A DNA stretch of 64,000 nt from Alkalihalobacillus sp. BA299 (GCF_017745675.1 NZ_JAFLJM010000012.1:102792-166791); one strand, 5' to 3'; shown: positions 21,457 through 30,949, counted from the first letter of the stretch. The notes: generated by a model not told the origin, from the letters alone. Translations and numbers: made by a program.

Positions 21457-22968
21457 TTAACTAGCTTTTGAATTAGGCTCGTTACTACTGTTTTTTTTAA
21501 ACTTCTCTATACACAATTTCACAATTGGGTATATTAAACTGATGATTGCAATCGATAAAAATACCGCCGCTATAGGCTTAGTAGCAAAAATTGATATGCT
21601 GTTGCCTGATTCAATTAATGCTCTACGAAGATTTGATTCAATAATTGGGCCAAGAATAATTCCTAAAATTAATGGTGCTAACGGATAATCAAATTTCTCC
21701 AACAAATAACCAATAACACCAAATGCAAGAGCGACCCATACATCAAATAGATTATTAGATAAAGAGTAGCTTCCTATAAAACACAAAGTAACAATGATTG
21801 GAAGTAATATAGTTTTAGGTACATCTACAATTTTTCCAACAAACCGTATTGCAAATAAACCAATTAACAACATGAAGATGTTTGCAATAATTAACGTACC
21901 AAATAAACTGTATACTAGTGTTTGTTCATTTTGGAAAAGTAACGGACCAGGAGTGACACCTTGGATTAACAATCCTCCTAAAATTACCGCCGTTACAACA
22001 TCCCCTGGAATTCCTAGTGTTAATAACGGAACCAACGCCCCACCAGTTACTGCATTATTGGAAGTTTCTGTAGCAATAACTCCCTCAGGAATACCTTTTC
22101 CATACTCCTTTCTTCTTTCAGGTTTTGCGAAACGTTTTGATTCATTATAAGAAAGAAAGGTCGCAATCGATGTCCCTGTCCCAGGAATAATCCCAATAAA
22201 GGTACCGATGATACCTGCTCGTAAAAACTCAACCCAATTTTTTGCTACCTCTTTAATAGAGACTCGCTGCCGTTGGTATTTTACTTTCTTTTGATGATTC
22301 GATTTTACTTTCCCTTCAATTTCTTTGATCACTTGCGAAACCGCAAACAAGCCAATTAATGCTGGGATAAAAGCAATCCCACTTGTTAGATTTGCACTAC
22401 CGAATGTAAATCGCATCGCTCCATTTATTGGATCCATTCCAATGGTGGCAATCAATAGTCCTATTGCAGCTACAATAATCCCTTTTATGACGTTCTTTCC
22501 AGACACCGTTCCAACGATACTTAAACCAAATACCGCTAATGCGAAGAACTCCGCAGGTCCAAATCGCAAACCCGCTTGGGCTAGCTGTGGAGCAATCAGC
22601 ATTAGGATAATACAACTGATAATTCCACCAATAAAGGATCCTATCGTTGCAAAAGAAAGGGCCCTCCCTGCTTCTCCTTTCTCTGCCATTGGATAGCCAT
22701 CTAAAAGAGTGGCTGCTGCTGATGGGGTACCAGGTGTACGAATTAATATAGCTGTGATAGCGCCTCCATACATACCACCTAAATAAATCCCTAGTAACAT
22801 ACTAATACCTGCTACTTGTGGCAGAGCAAACGTATAAGGAATAAGTAAAGCAATTCCCATTGTTGCTGTTAAACCTGGTATCGCACTAAATAATATTCCT
22901 AAAAATACACCGATGAACACTAAAAATAAAGTTTGAAAATCAAAAATTTGTGCAATAACCTGTTCCAT
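21457..22968 (-). CDS. tctA: TctA large membrane subunit of TTT transporter
   Basis: A 503-residue permease with about 11-12 membrane segments. It has the TctA signature glycine-rich repeats: GILFSAIPGLTATMG near residue 25, GGAITAILIRTPGTPSAAATLLDG near 68, and the matching second-half motif IGIIPGTGTSIATF. It forms the translocation channel with TctB and takes ligand from TctC, driven by ion gradient. The start overlaps a GGAGG ribosome site at normal spacing. It lies 18 bases after the tctB stop. Confidence 0.95.
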   Translation of the reverse strand: MEQVIAQIFDFQTLFLVFIGVFLGILFSAIPGLTATMGIALLIPYTFALPQVAGISMLLGIYLGGMYGGAITAILIRTPGTPSAAATLLDGYPMAEKGEAGRALSFATIGSFIGGIISCIILMLIAPQLAQAGLRFGPAEFFALAVFGLSIVGTVSGKNVIKGIIVAAIGLLIATIGMDPINGAMRFTFGSANLTSGIAFIPALIGLFAVSQVIKEIEGKVKSNHQKKVKYQRQRVSIKEVAKNWVEFLRAGIIGTFIGIIPGTGTSIATFLSYNESKRFAKPERRKEYGKGIPEGVIATETSNNAVTGGALVPLLTLGIPGDVVTAVILGGLLIQGVTPGPLLFQNEQTLVYSLFGTLIIANIFMLLIGLFAIRFVGKIVDVPKTILLPIIVTLCFIGSYSLSNNLFDVWVALAFGVIGYLLEKFDYPLAPLILGIILGPIIESNLRRALIESGNSISIFATKPIAAVFLSIAIISLIYPIVKLCIEKFKKNSSNEPNSKAS

Positions 22969-22986
22969 TTCTACATCCTCCTCTCT

Positions 22987-23418
22987 TTAACTTAATGGTA
23001 CTTTCAGTAATACTTCAAATAATAGAAAAATAGAAGCAGTAGAAATGGAAGACACTAGAAATAGTACTCTATAATTTTTAACACCTAGTAATACCATTAC
23101 CACTATAATAAATAAGAAAGTTCCAATCCTATAATCAAAGAATGAGAGACTAGCCACATAAGCTATCATGCTACCAATTAAAGCAAAGACTTTAAAAAAA
23201 TTTACTTTTTCCTCGTCATCTGGATTCACCGATTTTGCTAACAATAAAATGATCATTTGGAGTGCATTAAAGAAAATAATCAAATAAATAATCAACTTCG
23301 GGAAAAAATCAGGTCCTAATCCAGCTGTATTGGGTCTATGAGGTATTTGATTTATCACATATAGCATAAAGAGGCTTATACATATGATCGTTATATTTAC
23401 ATAAATCTCTTTTTTCAA
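22987..23418 (-). CDS. tctB: TctB small membrane subunit of TTT transporter
   Basis: A ~143-residue protein with four predicted membrane segments and the family pattern GPDFFPKLI after the first segment. The TTG at 23418 is preferred because AGGAGGTG lies 7 bases upstream; the ATG at 23442 would place that ribosome site inside the gene and overlap the upstream M20 gene. It is the poorly conserved partner of TctA in the carboxylate importer. Confidence 0.9.
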   Translation of the reverse strand: MKKEIYVNITIICISLFMLYVINQIPHRPNTAGLGPDFFPKLIIYLIIFFNALQMIILLLAKSVNPDDEEKVNFFKVFALIGSMIAYVASLSFFDYRIGTFLFIIVVMVLLGVKNYRVLFLVSSISTASIFLLFEVLLKVPLS

Positions 23419-23431
23419 TGAAATGCACCTC

Positions 23432-24571
23432 CTATTTGCCATTGCTAATGAGCTCTCGAATTAATCCATAAACAATAGCAGTTCTTTCAGCAATCGTATC
23501 AATCCATAAATATTCATTCGGAGAGTGGGCGAAGCCGCCATAAGGTCCTAGTCCATCAAGTACAGGCTTTCCTGTCTTGGCTGCATAATTTCCATCACTC
23601 CCACCACCGACCATCTTGTCTGTTAGCTCGACATTTATTTGGTTCCCAATATTCTGTGCTAGATGGAACAAATGACTTGTCTGATCCGTTCTAATTAATG
23701 GCGGACGATAAACAGAACCTGTAACCTTTAACTTCGTCCGTTTATTTCGGACACGTAGAGTCTGAAATGCTTCTTCGATTCTTGCAACTTCACTCATTTC
23801 GGTGACCCTAACATCTATTTCTGCAGAAGCAAAGTCTGGAACAACATTAAATAAGTTTCCACCTTTTATCTCACCTGTGTTAATCGTTGTCCCTTTACTT
23901 TCATTGGCAAACGAAACAATATTCGTTATTTGGTAAGCTAGCTCCTCAATAGCATTTGCACCATCTTGTGGGTTAAGACCTGCATGAGCAGAAATTCCAG
24001 TAACTGCTACCGTGAATTTCCCTCCGCCTTTTCTAGCTGTCTTTATTTCACCATCATCTGTAGCAGGCTCTAAAACTAAAACAGCATCACTTTTACCTGC
24101 CTCTTGTTCTACTATTACCTTTCCTGAAGGACTACCAATTTCTTCATCGGATGTTAATAACCATACAATTTGATAGTCATTTAACTCTACATCCTGTAAT
24201 AAGTCAAACAGATGATATACCATTACATAACTAGCCTTTATATCTATGACACCTGGCCCCATAACCTTCCCTTCTTCTACGATAAAAGGCATGGTCTTAA
24301 TTGTTCCTTTTGGATAGACTGTGTCTAAATGGCTAATGAGTAATATTTGTTTATGCCCTTGTCCAAGTTGAAACCGAATGTGATCGCCGTATTGTTCTTG
24401 AGGATAACGTTCGATTGTTAGGTTATATTTAGAAAAAACTTCTGTTAGCACATTGCTCAATTGATCAATACCTTCTTTATCATGGGAGAAAGATTCTACC
24501 ACAACAAAATTTTGAAGCAATTCGATCGATTCCGCTTTTCTTTCTCTTAGTTTTTCTAAAACTGCTTGCAC
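23432..24571 (-). CDS. M20-family metallopeptidase (glutamate carboxypeptidase-like)
   Basis: A ~379-residue dinuclear zinc hydrolase of the ArgE/DapE/CPG2 type. Metal ligands are visible in order: His in LISHLDTVYPKG, bridging Asp in GVIDIKAS, Glu pair in SDEEIGSPSG, Glu in LEPATDDG and the late His in FAHSPNEY. The dimerisation domain is present. The GTG at 24571 follows GGAGGTG at 5-6 bases. Its place in the catabolic operon suggests cleavage of an N-acyl or peptide-like bond in the imported compound or an intermediate. Confidence 0.9.
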   Translation of the reverse strand: MQAVLEKLRERKAESIELLQNFVVVESFSHDKEGIDQLSNVLTEVFSKYNLTIERYPQEQYGDHIRFQLGQGHKQILLISHLDTVYPKGTIKTMPFIVEEGKVMGPGVIDIKASYVMVYHLFDLLQDVELNDYQIVWLLTSDEEIGSPSGKVIVEQEAGKSDAVLVLEPATDDGEIKTARKGGGKFTVAVTGISAHAGLNPQDGANAIEELAYQITNIVSFANESKGTTINTGEIKGGNLFNVVPDFASAEIDVRVTEMSEVARIEEAFQTLRVRNKRTKLKVTGSVYRPPLIRTDQTSHLFHLAQNIGNQINVELTDKMVGGGSDGNYAAKTGKPVLDGLGPYGGFAHSPNEYLWIDTIAERTAIVYGLIRELISNGK

Positions 24572-24688
24572 CCCAACACCTCCAAACATCTTGCCAATAT
24601 ATTTAATCGTTAATAATTCAGCAAGAACGCTCAATACTTTTATTTAACAATGGCTAGTTGAGTACCAACCTTTATACCTTTTAATTCA

Positions 24689-25639
24689 TCATTCAATTGA
24701 ATATAAAGGCGCCTTTTGTTCTAAAACATTAATGACATTACGAGCTGTAATCATACCTACCTCTCTTAATGCTTCATACGTGTAACCAGCCATATGAGGG
24801 GTAGCAACAAAGTTTGAAAGCTCTAAAAGTGGAGAATGAGTAAGTGGCTCCTCTACAAAAACGTCCATTGCTGCACCTTTTATCTCACCTTTTTGAAGTG
24901 AATGATATAATGCTTCTTCATTAATAATCCCACCACGAGCCGTATTTACGATAAATGCGGTTGATTTCATCATTTTTAATTCTTCTTTACCGATCAATGA
25001 ATTTGAATGTTCATTTAAATCGGTATGGATTGTAATAAAATCTGCCTGCTGTAATAATTTTTCAAATGCTACGTATTGAACTTGTTCTTGTTGATCTAAC
25101 TCTTTATCTGGATAGAGATCATAACAAAGGACATTCATATTAAAGCCTCTTGCTCTTCTAATAACTTCCTTCCCAATTCTCCCAGTACCAATGACCCCAA
25201 GTGTTTTGCCAAATATTTCATTTCCGATTAAACGTGGCCACTTTTGCTCCTTGATTTCAGAAAAAGCTGCTGGGATCTGGCGAGCTACAGATAGGAATAA
25301 CCCGAATACTAAATCTGCTACTGCATGTCGATTAGCGCCTGGAGCATTGGCGACAATAATGTTTTTTCCCTGAGCTTCTTTAATAGCAATATTATCTACG
25401 CCAGCTCCATGCTTTGCAATGATTTTTAATTGGTCAGCATTTTGTAGAACACGTGATGTTACTTTTTCAACACCTACAATTAAGGCATCTGCGCCTTTCA
25501 AGGCTTCCGCAAATTTGTTTTCGTCTGAAGTAATATCCTGCTCTAAAATTTGAAGCTCGCAATTATTCGACTGTAATAATTCCACTGGATCATTTGAAAA
25601 TTTTCCAAATGTTGGTGATGAAGAAACAACTTTATACAC
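24689..25639 (-). CDS. D-isomer-specific 2-hydroxyacid dehydrogenase (SerA-like)
   Basis: A ~316-residue NAD-dependent dehydrogenase. The Rossmann motif is GVIGTGRIGKEVIRRA; the catalytic Arg, Glu and His lie in TARGGIINEEAL, VEEPL and ATPHMAGYTYE. It lacks the ACT/regulatory tail of serine-pathway SerA, so it probably interconverts a 2-oxoacid and a D-2-hydroxyacid in the catabolic pathway. The GTG at 25639 follows AGGGGGG by 6 bases. Confidence 0.9.
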   Translation of the reverse strand: MYKVVSSSPTFGKFSNDPVELLQSNNCELQILEQDITSDENKFAEALKGADALIVGVEKVTSRVLQNADQLKIIAKHGAGVDNIAIKEAQGKNIIVANAPGANRHAVADLVFGLFLSVARQIPAAFSEIKEQKWPRLIGNEIFGKTLGVIGTGRIGKEVIRRARGFNMNVLCYDLYPDKELDQQEQVQYVAFEKLLQQADFITIHTDLNEHSNSLIGKEELKMMKSTAFIVNTARGGIINEEALYHSLQKGEIKGAAMDVFVEEPLTHSPLLELSNFVATPHMAGYTYEALREVGMITARNVINVLEQKAPLYSIE

Positions 25640-25726
25640 GTAAGGCCCCCCTAGCAATATACAGAAAACCTTAATTAATATAAATTAAGTAATTTTCTAA
25701 ATTTGAATACGTATTTATAGATTAAT

Positions 25727-26497
25727 TTAACCCATAAATCGTCCACCGTTCACATCGATGACAGCTCCAGTAATATATTTTGATTCTTCTGAAGCTAAGA
25801 AAACGGCAGTGTTAGCAACATCCGATTTTTCACCTAGTTCCTTCAGAGGTATATCATTTAGTGTTTTTTCTCTTTCTTTTTCACTACTTTCTTCATAGAA
25901 AACACGATGCATTCTATCGCCGCTAATAATCAGGCCTGGAGCAATGGCATTAACATTGATACCATAGGCACCAACTTCATTCGCTAGTCTCCGAGTGAGT
26001 GAGATAATGCCTCCTTTAGCTGCTGCATATGGTGCACCTGTTACTAGGCTTGCGGTTCTTCCGCCAATCGACGACATATTGATAATTTTTCCGCTGCCCT
26101 TTTCTCTCATTTGTTTTACTGCAGCTTGTGATGCTAGAAAGGTCCCTTTTAAATTCACATCTAGAACTCTATCCCAATGCTCTTCTTTAATGTCTTCCAA
26201 ATATTTTGGGGTATTTAAACTTCCCCCTGCATTATTAACCAGTATGTCGATCTGACCGAATTTCTCGACTACATAGTCAACCATCTTTTTGGCATCTGCT
26301 TGGTTAGAAACGTCCGCCACAACATAATCTGCTTCGTAATTTTTTTGTAAATCTGAAGTAACTTCTTTAAGCGACTGCTCATTGATGTCACTTAATACAA
26401 TTTTTGCTCCTTCTTTTGCCATACTAAGGGCAATTTCATGTCCAAGGCCGCCGCCTCCGCCTGTAATCAAGGCAATCTTGTTATCCAATTTTCCCAT
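25727..26497 (-). CDS. SDR-family oxidoreductase (FabG-like)
   Basis: A 256-residue short-chain dehydrogenase. It has TGGGGGLG for cofactor binding near residues 12-19, NNAGG, the catalytic Ser in INMSSIGG and YAAAK for Tyr and Lys, and ends with VDVNGGRFMG. An acidic residue after the second strand (LSDINE) favours NAD. The ATG at 26497 follows AAGGAGG by 9 bases. In this operon it probably oxidises an alcohol intermediate. Confidence 0.93.
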   Translation of the reverse strand: MGKLDNKIALITGGGGGLGHEIALSMAKEGAKIVLSDINEQSLKEVTSDLQKNYEADYVVADVSNQADAKKMVDYVVEKFGQIDILVNNAGGSLNTPKYLEDIKEEHWDRVLDVNLKGTFLASQAAVKQMREKGSGKIINMSSIGGRTASLVTGAPYAAAKGGIISLTRRLANEVGAYGINVNAIAPGLIISGDRMHRVFYEESSEKEREKTLNDIPLKELGEKSDVANTAVFLASEESKYITGAVIDVNGGRFMG

Positions 26498-26542
26498 TAT
26501 CTTATTCCTCCTTCCCTTCATTAAATTTGCATGCTCATTTTC

Positions 26543-26899
26543 TTACATATGAACAAAAATTGTATCGTCTTCTACTGTTACATCATACGTTTTAACCTTT
26601 ACATTTTCTGGGTCAAACAGGGAACAGCCCGTTTTAATATCGAACTCCCAGCTATGCCATGGGCACTTTAATACTTCTCCTTCTTTTTCAAGAGTGTACT
26701 CACCGGGTTCAGTAGCTGTACATGTAGCATCTACGCTTCCAAGTGATAAAGCAGGGCCTTTGTGTGGACATACATTTCGAAGTGCATAAAGCTCTCCATT
26801 TTTTGAACGAACAACAACAATAGATTTCTTATTAAAAGTAAATGCTTTCATATCGCCATTTTTTATTTCTTCTGCTTTACAAGCTGTATACTTTGTCAC
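26543..26899 (-). CDS. Rieske [2Fe-2S] ferredoxin-like protein
   Basis: A 118-residue single Rieske domain. The cluster ligands are Cys44-x-His46 (CPHKG) and Cys79-x2-His82 (CPWHSWEF). It resembles NirD or dioxygenase ferredoxins. No oxygenase alpha subunit or ferredoxin reductase is encoded in the operon, so its electron partner is not evident. The gap to the upstream amidohydrolase gene is only 24 bases, showing co-transcription. Confidence 0.93.
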   Translation of the reverse strand: MTKYTACKAEEIKNGDMKAFTFNKKSIVVVRSKNGELYALRNVCPHKGPALSLGSVDATCTATEPGEYTLEKEGEVLKCPWHSWEFDIKTGCSLFDPENVKVKTYDVTVEDDTIFVHM

Positions 26900-26923
26900 T
26901 TTCTACTCCTCCCAACCAATACA

Positions 26924-28018
26924 CTAAAGTTTATAAAGATCTCTTGCATTTTCAAATAGAATTTTATGCTGCAAATCCTTTGATATTTGTGGTGGCAGTG
27001 TCCGTTTAGGAGAGTCGAAATCCCAATGCGGATAATCAGTTGAGAACATAAGCATATCTTCGGTCCCCATCATATCGATAATATTTAATAGATGTTTTGC
27101 TGAAATATCATGCCATGGCTGTGTACTAAAGCGCATATTATCACGGAAATAGTCACTAGGCATCCGTTTAACCCAAGGCGTCTCTTGTCTTAGACCTTTG
27201 TAAGCAGCATCCATTCGATTCATTAGAAACGGAACCCACTCAAAGCCACCTTCAATTAATGCGACTTTTAAATCTGGAAATTTATCAAATACACCATTAG
27301 TAATCATGCTTATAATTTGATTCATATAAGCTTGCGGATGTGCAGAACGCCAAGCAACATAATAACGAAGGTAATCGTTACCAGATACGCTGATATCAGC
27401 TGAAAGGTGCATACCAATTACAAGGCCATGACGATGTGCCGCTTCAAAAACCGGATGATATTGTGGCTCTCCCCAATAAAAGTTACCGACTGACATCATG
27501 ACTTGGACCATTTGCGGATGCGATCCTACTCGCTCAATTTCTTTAACCGCTTCAACTGGATCACGTGGAATTGTTATAGAACCTAGTAACCGCTTGTCCT
27601 TACTTAACCACTTGTCAATCGTATAATCGTTATAGGCTGATGCTCTTGCTGCTGCAAATTCAAACCAGCCATTAGCAACGGTTGCCTCATGAAACCAACC
27701 ACCAAGTACTGCATACGTGATCTCATTTTCATCAAGTAATTGCTTCTTCAATAAGTCAAAGTCCGATCCTGGCGGAGAATTCTCTGCAAATGTATCCGCA
27801 CGATATTTACTGCCTTTTCGTACTTGATTAAATGGAACCGTTTTAATCGGCTTCCACCCATAATCTGTAATATAGCGCTTCCAATGATCCGATAAATAAG
27901 GAAGCAAATCATGAGTGGAACGGACATCATGATGAACATCAGTATCAATGACTTTAAACGTTTTTTTACTATTATTTTCATTCTCTTTTTTTGATAAATC
28001 GTTGACTTGAACACTCAT
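26924..28018 (-). CDS. amidohydrolase-family (PF04909-type) hydrolase or decarboxylase
   Basis: A ~364-residue TIM-barrel metal enzyme. The N-terminal strand is VIDTDVHHDVRS, followed by PQMVQVMMS, VIGMHLSADIS and the Asp-containing FSTDYPHWDFDSP, the layout of the ACMSD/LigW-like amidohydrolase_2 group. Members cleave C-N or C-C bonds, often decarboxylating aromatic acids. The ATG at 28018 follows AAGGTGG by 9 bases. Together with the FAH-family and Rieske genes it suggests an aromatic or lactone-like substrate (inference). Confidence 0.85.
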   Translation of the reverse strand: MSVQVNDLSKKENENNSKKTFKVIDTDVHHDVRSTHDLLPYLSDHWKRYITDYGWKPIKTVPFNQVRKGSKYRADTFAENSPPGSDFDLLKKQLLDENEITYAVLGGWFHEATVANGWFEFAAARASAYNDYTIDKWLSKDKRLLGSITIPRDPVEAVKEIERVGSHPQMVQVMMSVGNFYWGEPQYHPVFEAAHRHGLVIGMHLSADISVSGNDYLRYYVAWRSAHPQAYMNQIISMITNGVFDKFPDLKVALIEGGFEWVPFLMNRMDAAYKGLRQETPWVKRMPSDYFRDNMRFSTQPWHDISAKHLLNIIDMMGTEDMLMFSTDYPHWDFDSPKRTLPPQISKDLQHKILFENARDLYKL

Positions 28019-28047
28019 TATTTTCAACCACCTTTTTTAGCAATCTA

Positions 28048-29091
28048 CTAAACTTTTAAAGGATCAATGTTTAATTCTTTAGCAAGTTCATTTAATTTAA
28101 GAAAAGTTTGCTCTTCCATCGGCACACCTTGTTCTTTATTACTTTTCTCCTTCAAGAATTCTATTTCTCCTGGTAAATAGATTTCTTCCGTTCCTTCTGC
28201 TTTCTTAGAATCCTTAACATAAGAAACTAATTGTTTAATAGCTGCATAGTAGAGATCTAATGAGATAAATTGTTTAATATCGATCGTTAACATAAAGTGA
28301 GAGATTGACTGTTTTTGATTTACATCGTACATTGACGGGATCATTTTTGAAATTGGGCCACTCGCCAGCACACCTGTTAATATTTCCGCCATAACCGCTA
28401 ATCCAAACCCTTTTGGTCCACCAACAGGTGATAAAAATCCACCGTTAATGACCTCATCTGGATTCGTTGTCGGAATACCTTTTGAATTTACACCCCAGTC
28501 TTTTGGAATCTCCTTGTTGTTTTCCTTTGCAAAAAGGACTTTTCCAAAAGCGGTATTACTTAATGCCATATCTAGTACAATTGGGTTCCCATCTCCAGAT
28601 GGGGCAGCAATTGCAATTGGGTTATTCCCGATGATCTTTTCTGCTCCACCGATTGCAGGCATAAGAGGTGCAACATTACTAATAACAATGCCAATCTTAT
28701 CCTTTTGTGTTGCCATATTCGCGTAATAAGCAGAAATTCCAAAGTGATTACTATTCTTTACGGCAACTAGTCCAATTCCCGATTGCTCTGCTTTTTCGAT
28801 TGATTTTTCCATCGCTTTGTAAGCAACAACTTGTCCAGCTGAATAATCTCCATCCAATAATGCAATGGCATCGTTATCTTTTTCTACCTTAATACTTGCT
28901 TTGTTTTGGATTAGGCCTTTTTGAATTCGTTCAACATATATAGGTAATCGTAAAAAACCATGACTATGTATTTCTCTCAGGTCCGCCTCCAGTAAAACTT
29001 CAGTAATAATTTCTGCCTCATCTTTCGGCATACCAAGTGAAACAAAACACTTATTTGAGAAGTTTCTCATCTGCTCTTGATTTATATACAA
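28048..29091 (-). CDS. Ldh-family (malate/L-lactate/ureidoglycolate) dehydrogenase
   Basis: A 347-residue NAD(P)-dependent dehydrogenase of the YlbC/AllD family, unrelated to Rossmann LDH. Family parts seen are ADLREIHSHGFLRLP, VKNSNHFGISAYY, NNPIAIAAPSGDG, LDMALSNTAFGKV and GPKGFGLAVMAE. It oxidises a 2-hydroxyacid. The TTG at 29091 follows GGGGGGA by 7 bases. Having both this and the SerA-like gene in one operon suggests that L- and D-hydroxyacid forms are interconverted via the oxoacid. Confidence 0.92.
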   Translation of the reverse strand: MYINQEQMRNFSNKCFVSLGMPKDEAEIITEVLLEADLREIHSHGFLRLPIYVERIQKGLIQNKASIKVEKDNDAIALLDGDYSAGQVVAYKAMEKSIEKAEQSGIGLVAVKNSNHFGISAYYANMATQKDKIGIVISNVAPLMPAIGGAEKIIGNNPIAIAAPSGDGNPIVLDMALSNTAFGKVLFAKENNKEIPKDWGVNSKGIPTTNPDEVINGGFLSPVGGPKGFGLAVMAEILTGVLASGPISKMIPSMYDVNQKQSISHFMLTIDIKQFISLDLYYAAIKQLVSYVKDSKKAEGTEEIYLPGEIEFLKEKSNKEQGVPMEEQTFLKLNELAKELNIDPLKV

Positions 29092-29124
29092 ATTAAATCC
29101 CCCCGAATTTTTTCTGTTACACAG

Positions 29125-29898
29125 TTATTTAACTGGAACTCTAGAACTTACAGGATTTGTTAACTTGCCAATCCCTTCAATTTCAATAGTCACTTCATCA
29201 CCTGCATTAAGCGGGCCTACACCAGCTGGAGTACCAGTAATGATAATATCTCCTGGATTCAACGTCATTACTTCTGTTACTTTTGCAACAATACTTTCGA
29301 TATCATGAATTAGGTCATTCGTGTTAGAGTCTTGTCTTACCTCTCCATTAACTGTTAGTTTAATCGCGACATTATTTCCGTCGATATCTGTTGCAATTAC
29401 TGGGCCTAATGGTTTATAAGTTGGGAAAGATTTGGCACGGGTAAACTGGCCATCTTTCTTTTGTAAAATACGATCTGAAACATCATTACAACATGTGTAT
29501 CCAAAAACGTACGATAATGCTTCTTCTTTTTTAACGTCTTTAGCTTCCTTTCCAATAACAATCGCAATCTCCCCTTCATAATCGGTTCGATGGTCAGGGT
29601 TTTTTAAACAGATTTCCTCACCATCACCAGTAATTGCAGTTGGGGAAACCATAAACATCATTGGTTCTTCAGGGAGTTCTTTCCCCATTTCCTCCGCATG
29701 ACCTTTATAATTTAGTCCAATCGCCACCACCTGGCCTGGCTCAACTGGGGCAAGAAGCTTTACATCAGCTAGGTTAAAAGTTTGATCAACTTTCTTTGCC
29801 GAACCTGTTATAAAGTTACCATCTAATTGAGTAATGAATTCACCTTCCAGGACACCAAACATAATTTCTTCATTTGCTTCAAAACGTACATATTTCAT
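29125..29898 (-). CDS. fumarylacetoacetate hydrolase (FAH) family protein
   Basis: A 257-residue FAH-fold enzyme. GLNYKGHAEEMG, the metal-binding DYEGEIAIVIG and the C-terminal GDIIITGTPAGVGP are present. Members hydrolyse C-C bonds of diketo acids, decarboxylate oxaloacetate or isomerise/hydrate ring-cleavage products. The ATG at 29898 has GGAGG upstream. It is the first enzyme gene after the GntR regulator. The reaction here cannot be specified from sequence. Confidence 0.92.
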   Translation of the reverse strand: MKYVRFEANEEIMFGVLEGEFITQLDGNFITGSAKKVDQTFNLADVKLLAPVEPGQVVAIGLNYKGHAEEMGKELPEEPMMFMVSPTAITGDGEEICLKNPDHRTDYEGEIAIVIGKEAKDVKKEEALSYVFGYTCCNDVSDRILQKKDGQFTRAKSFPTYKPLGPVIATDIDGNNVAIKLTVNGEVRQDSNTNDLIHDIESIVAKVTEVMTLNPGDIIITGTPAGVGPLNAGDEVTIEIEGIGKLTNPVSSRVPVK

Positions 29899-29950
29899 TT
29901 ATCATTACCTCCAAATTTATTTATTGCTCTAAAAAAATTTCAAAACTATT

Positions 29951-30610
29951 TTAGATATTAATCGATGTATTATTATGTGATCGTAATATTTCTTCTCCAG
30001 CACGGATTTTGTGCTTTTTCATATGGCTTTCCGCCAAATCACTATCCCTTAGTAACAATGCGTTGTAAATCTCCTCATGTTCTTGAATGGATAATTCGAT
30101 GTGCTGGTCATTTTCCCTAAATAATGACGGATATCGTTTCGTATTACTCCATAAATCTTGTATCGTTCTTAAAAGTAAGTCATTATTACATTCCGAATAA
30201 ATTAAATAATGGAAATCTATATTTAACTTTGCGTAGCGCTCGTAATCTTTTATTTCAAAGGCTTCTTTTGATTCCAAAATATTTTGTCTCAGTCTCTCAA
30301 GATGTTCATCGGTTAAAGCCTGTACTGCTAATTTCGTTGCAAGGCCTTCCAAAACGGATCTCAATTGAAAAATTTCTTTAATATCCTTTGCAGAAATAGT
30401 ACTAACAACAGCCCCCGTATGAGGAATAAACTCGATTAGCTTATCAGATTCTAGTTGTCTAATTGCTTCTCTAACTGGAATTTCACTGCTACCAAAACGT
30501 TCTGCAATTCTACTAATGACTAATTTCTCCCCAAATTCATATTTCCCATTAAGTATCTCTTCTTTAATAGTTTGATAAATCATCTCTTTTTTTGTTCTAT
30601 ATAGCTGCAC
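29951..30610 (-). CDS. GntR-family (FCD subfamily) regulator of the carboxylate operon
   Basis: A 219-residue regulator with an N-terminal winged helix (KLVISRIAERFGSSEIPVREAIRQLESD) and a helical FCD effector domain with metal/carboxylate-binding His residues (FHYLIY). FCD proteins usually bind organic acids. The GTG at 30610 follows GAGGGGAGG. It is the first gene of the operon, only 52 bases before the FAH gene, so it controls its own transcript; palindromes at 30635-30673 are the likely operator. Confidence 0.92.
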   Translation of the reverse strand: MQLYRTKKEMIYQTIKEEILNGKYEFGEKLVISRIAERFGSSEIPVREAIRQLESDKLIEFIPHTGAVVSTISAKDIKEIFQLRSVLEGLATKLAVQALTDEHLERLRQNILESKEAFEIKDYERYAKLNIDFHYLIYSECNNDLLLRTIQDLWSNTKRYPSLFRENDQHIELSIQEHEEIYNALLLRDSDLAESHMKKHKIRAGEEILRSHNNTSINI

Positions 30611-30634
30611 TCAGATTTCCTCCCCTCTAGCAAC

Positions 30635-30673
30635 ATATATCATATATGATATATCCTATATGATATAGGATAT
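30635..30673. promoter_or_regulatory. overlapping palindromic operators for the GntR regulator
   Basis: A perfect 20-bp palindrome (30635-30654, ATATATCATATATGATATAT) overlaps a near-perfect 23-bp one (30651-30673, arms ATATCCTATAT and ATATAGGATAT). They lie between the regulator start and its -10 box, an ideal position for repression. The AT richness makes palindromes more likely by chance, but their length and placement argue for a real operator. Confidence 0.7.
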
Positions 30674-30696
30674 ATGATTACGCTTTCATTTGTCAA
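30669..30696 (-). promoter_or_regulatory. promoter of the gntR-carboxylate operon
   Basis: On the minus strand TTGACA (30691-30696) and TATATC (30669-30674) are 16 bases apart, about 60 bases upstream of the regulator start. The -10 box overlaps the second palindromic operator. Confidence 0.65.
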
Positions 30697-30903
30697 CAAA
30701 TATTCTGAATAAACATTACTTTTTTAAAATTAAATCTCTATTTATTCTTAAAGAGATTGAACCGGATACAATCTTCCAATCATTAAAAACGTTTCAAGAT
30801 TTTCTTGGAACAGATATTGAATTATTAGAATTAAACATAGCACTTTAATTTTATTACTAATTTTCTGTAGTTTCTAAACCCTTGAAAAGCAAAAGTTCAC
30901 GAA

Positions 30904-30930
30904 AAAACATCGGGGAATACCCGATGTTTT
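30904..30930 (-). terminator. terminator after the TPR/SEC-C pseudogene
   Basis: A perfect 11-bp stem (AAAACATCGGG, 30904-30914, with CCCGATGTTTT, 30920-30930) and 5-base loop. The minus strand continues TTTTTTC, so it is a strong intrinsic terminator. It lies 20 bases after the ancestral stop at 30950, supporting that stop as the original gene end. Confidence 0.9.
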
Positions 30931-30949
30931 CATTTACTTAAAATTTGCG

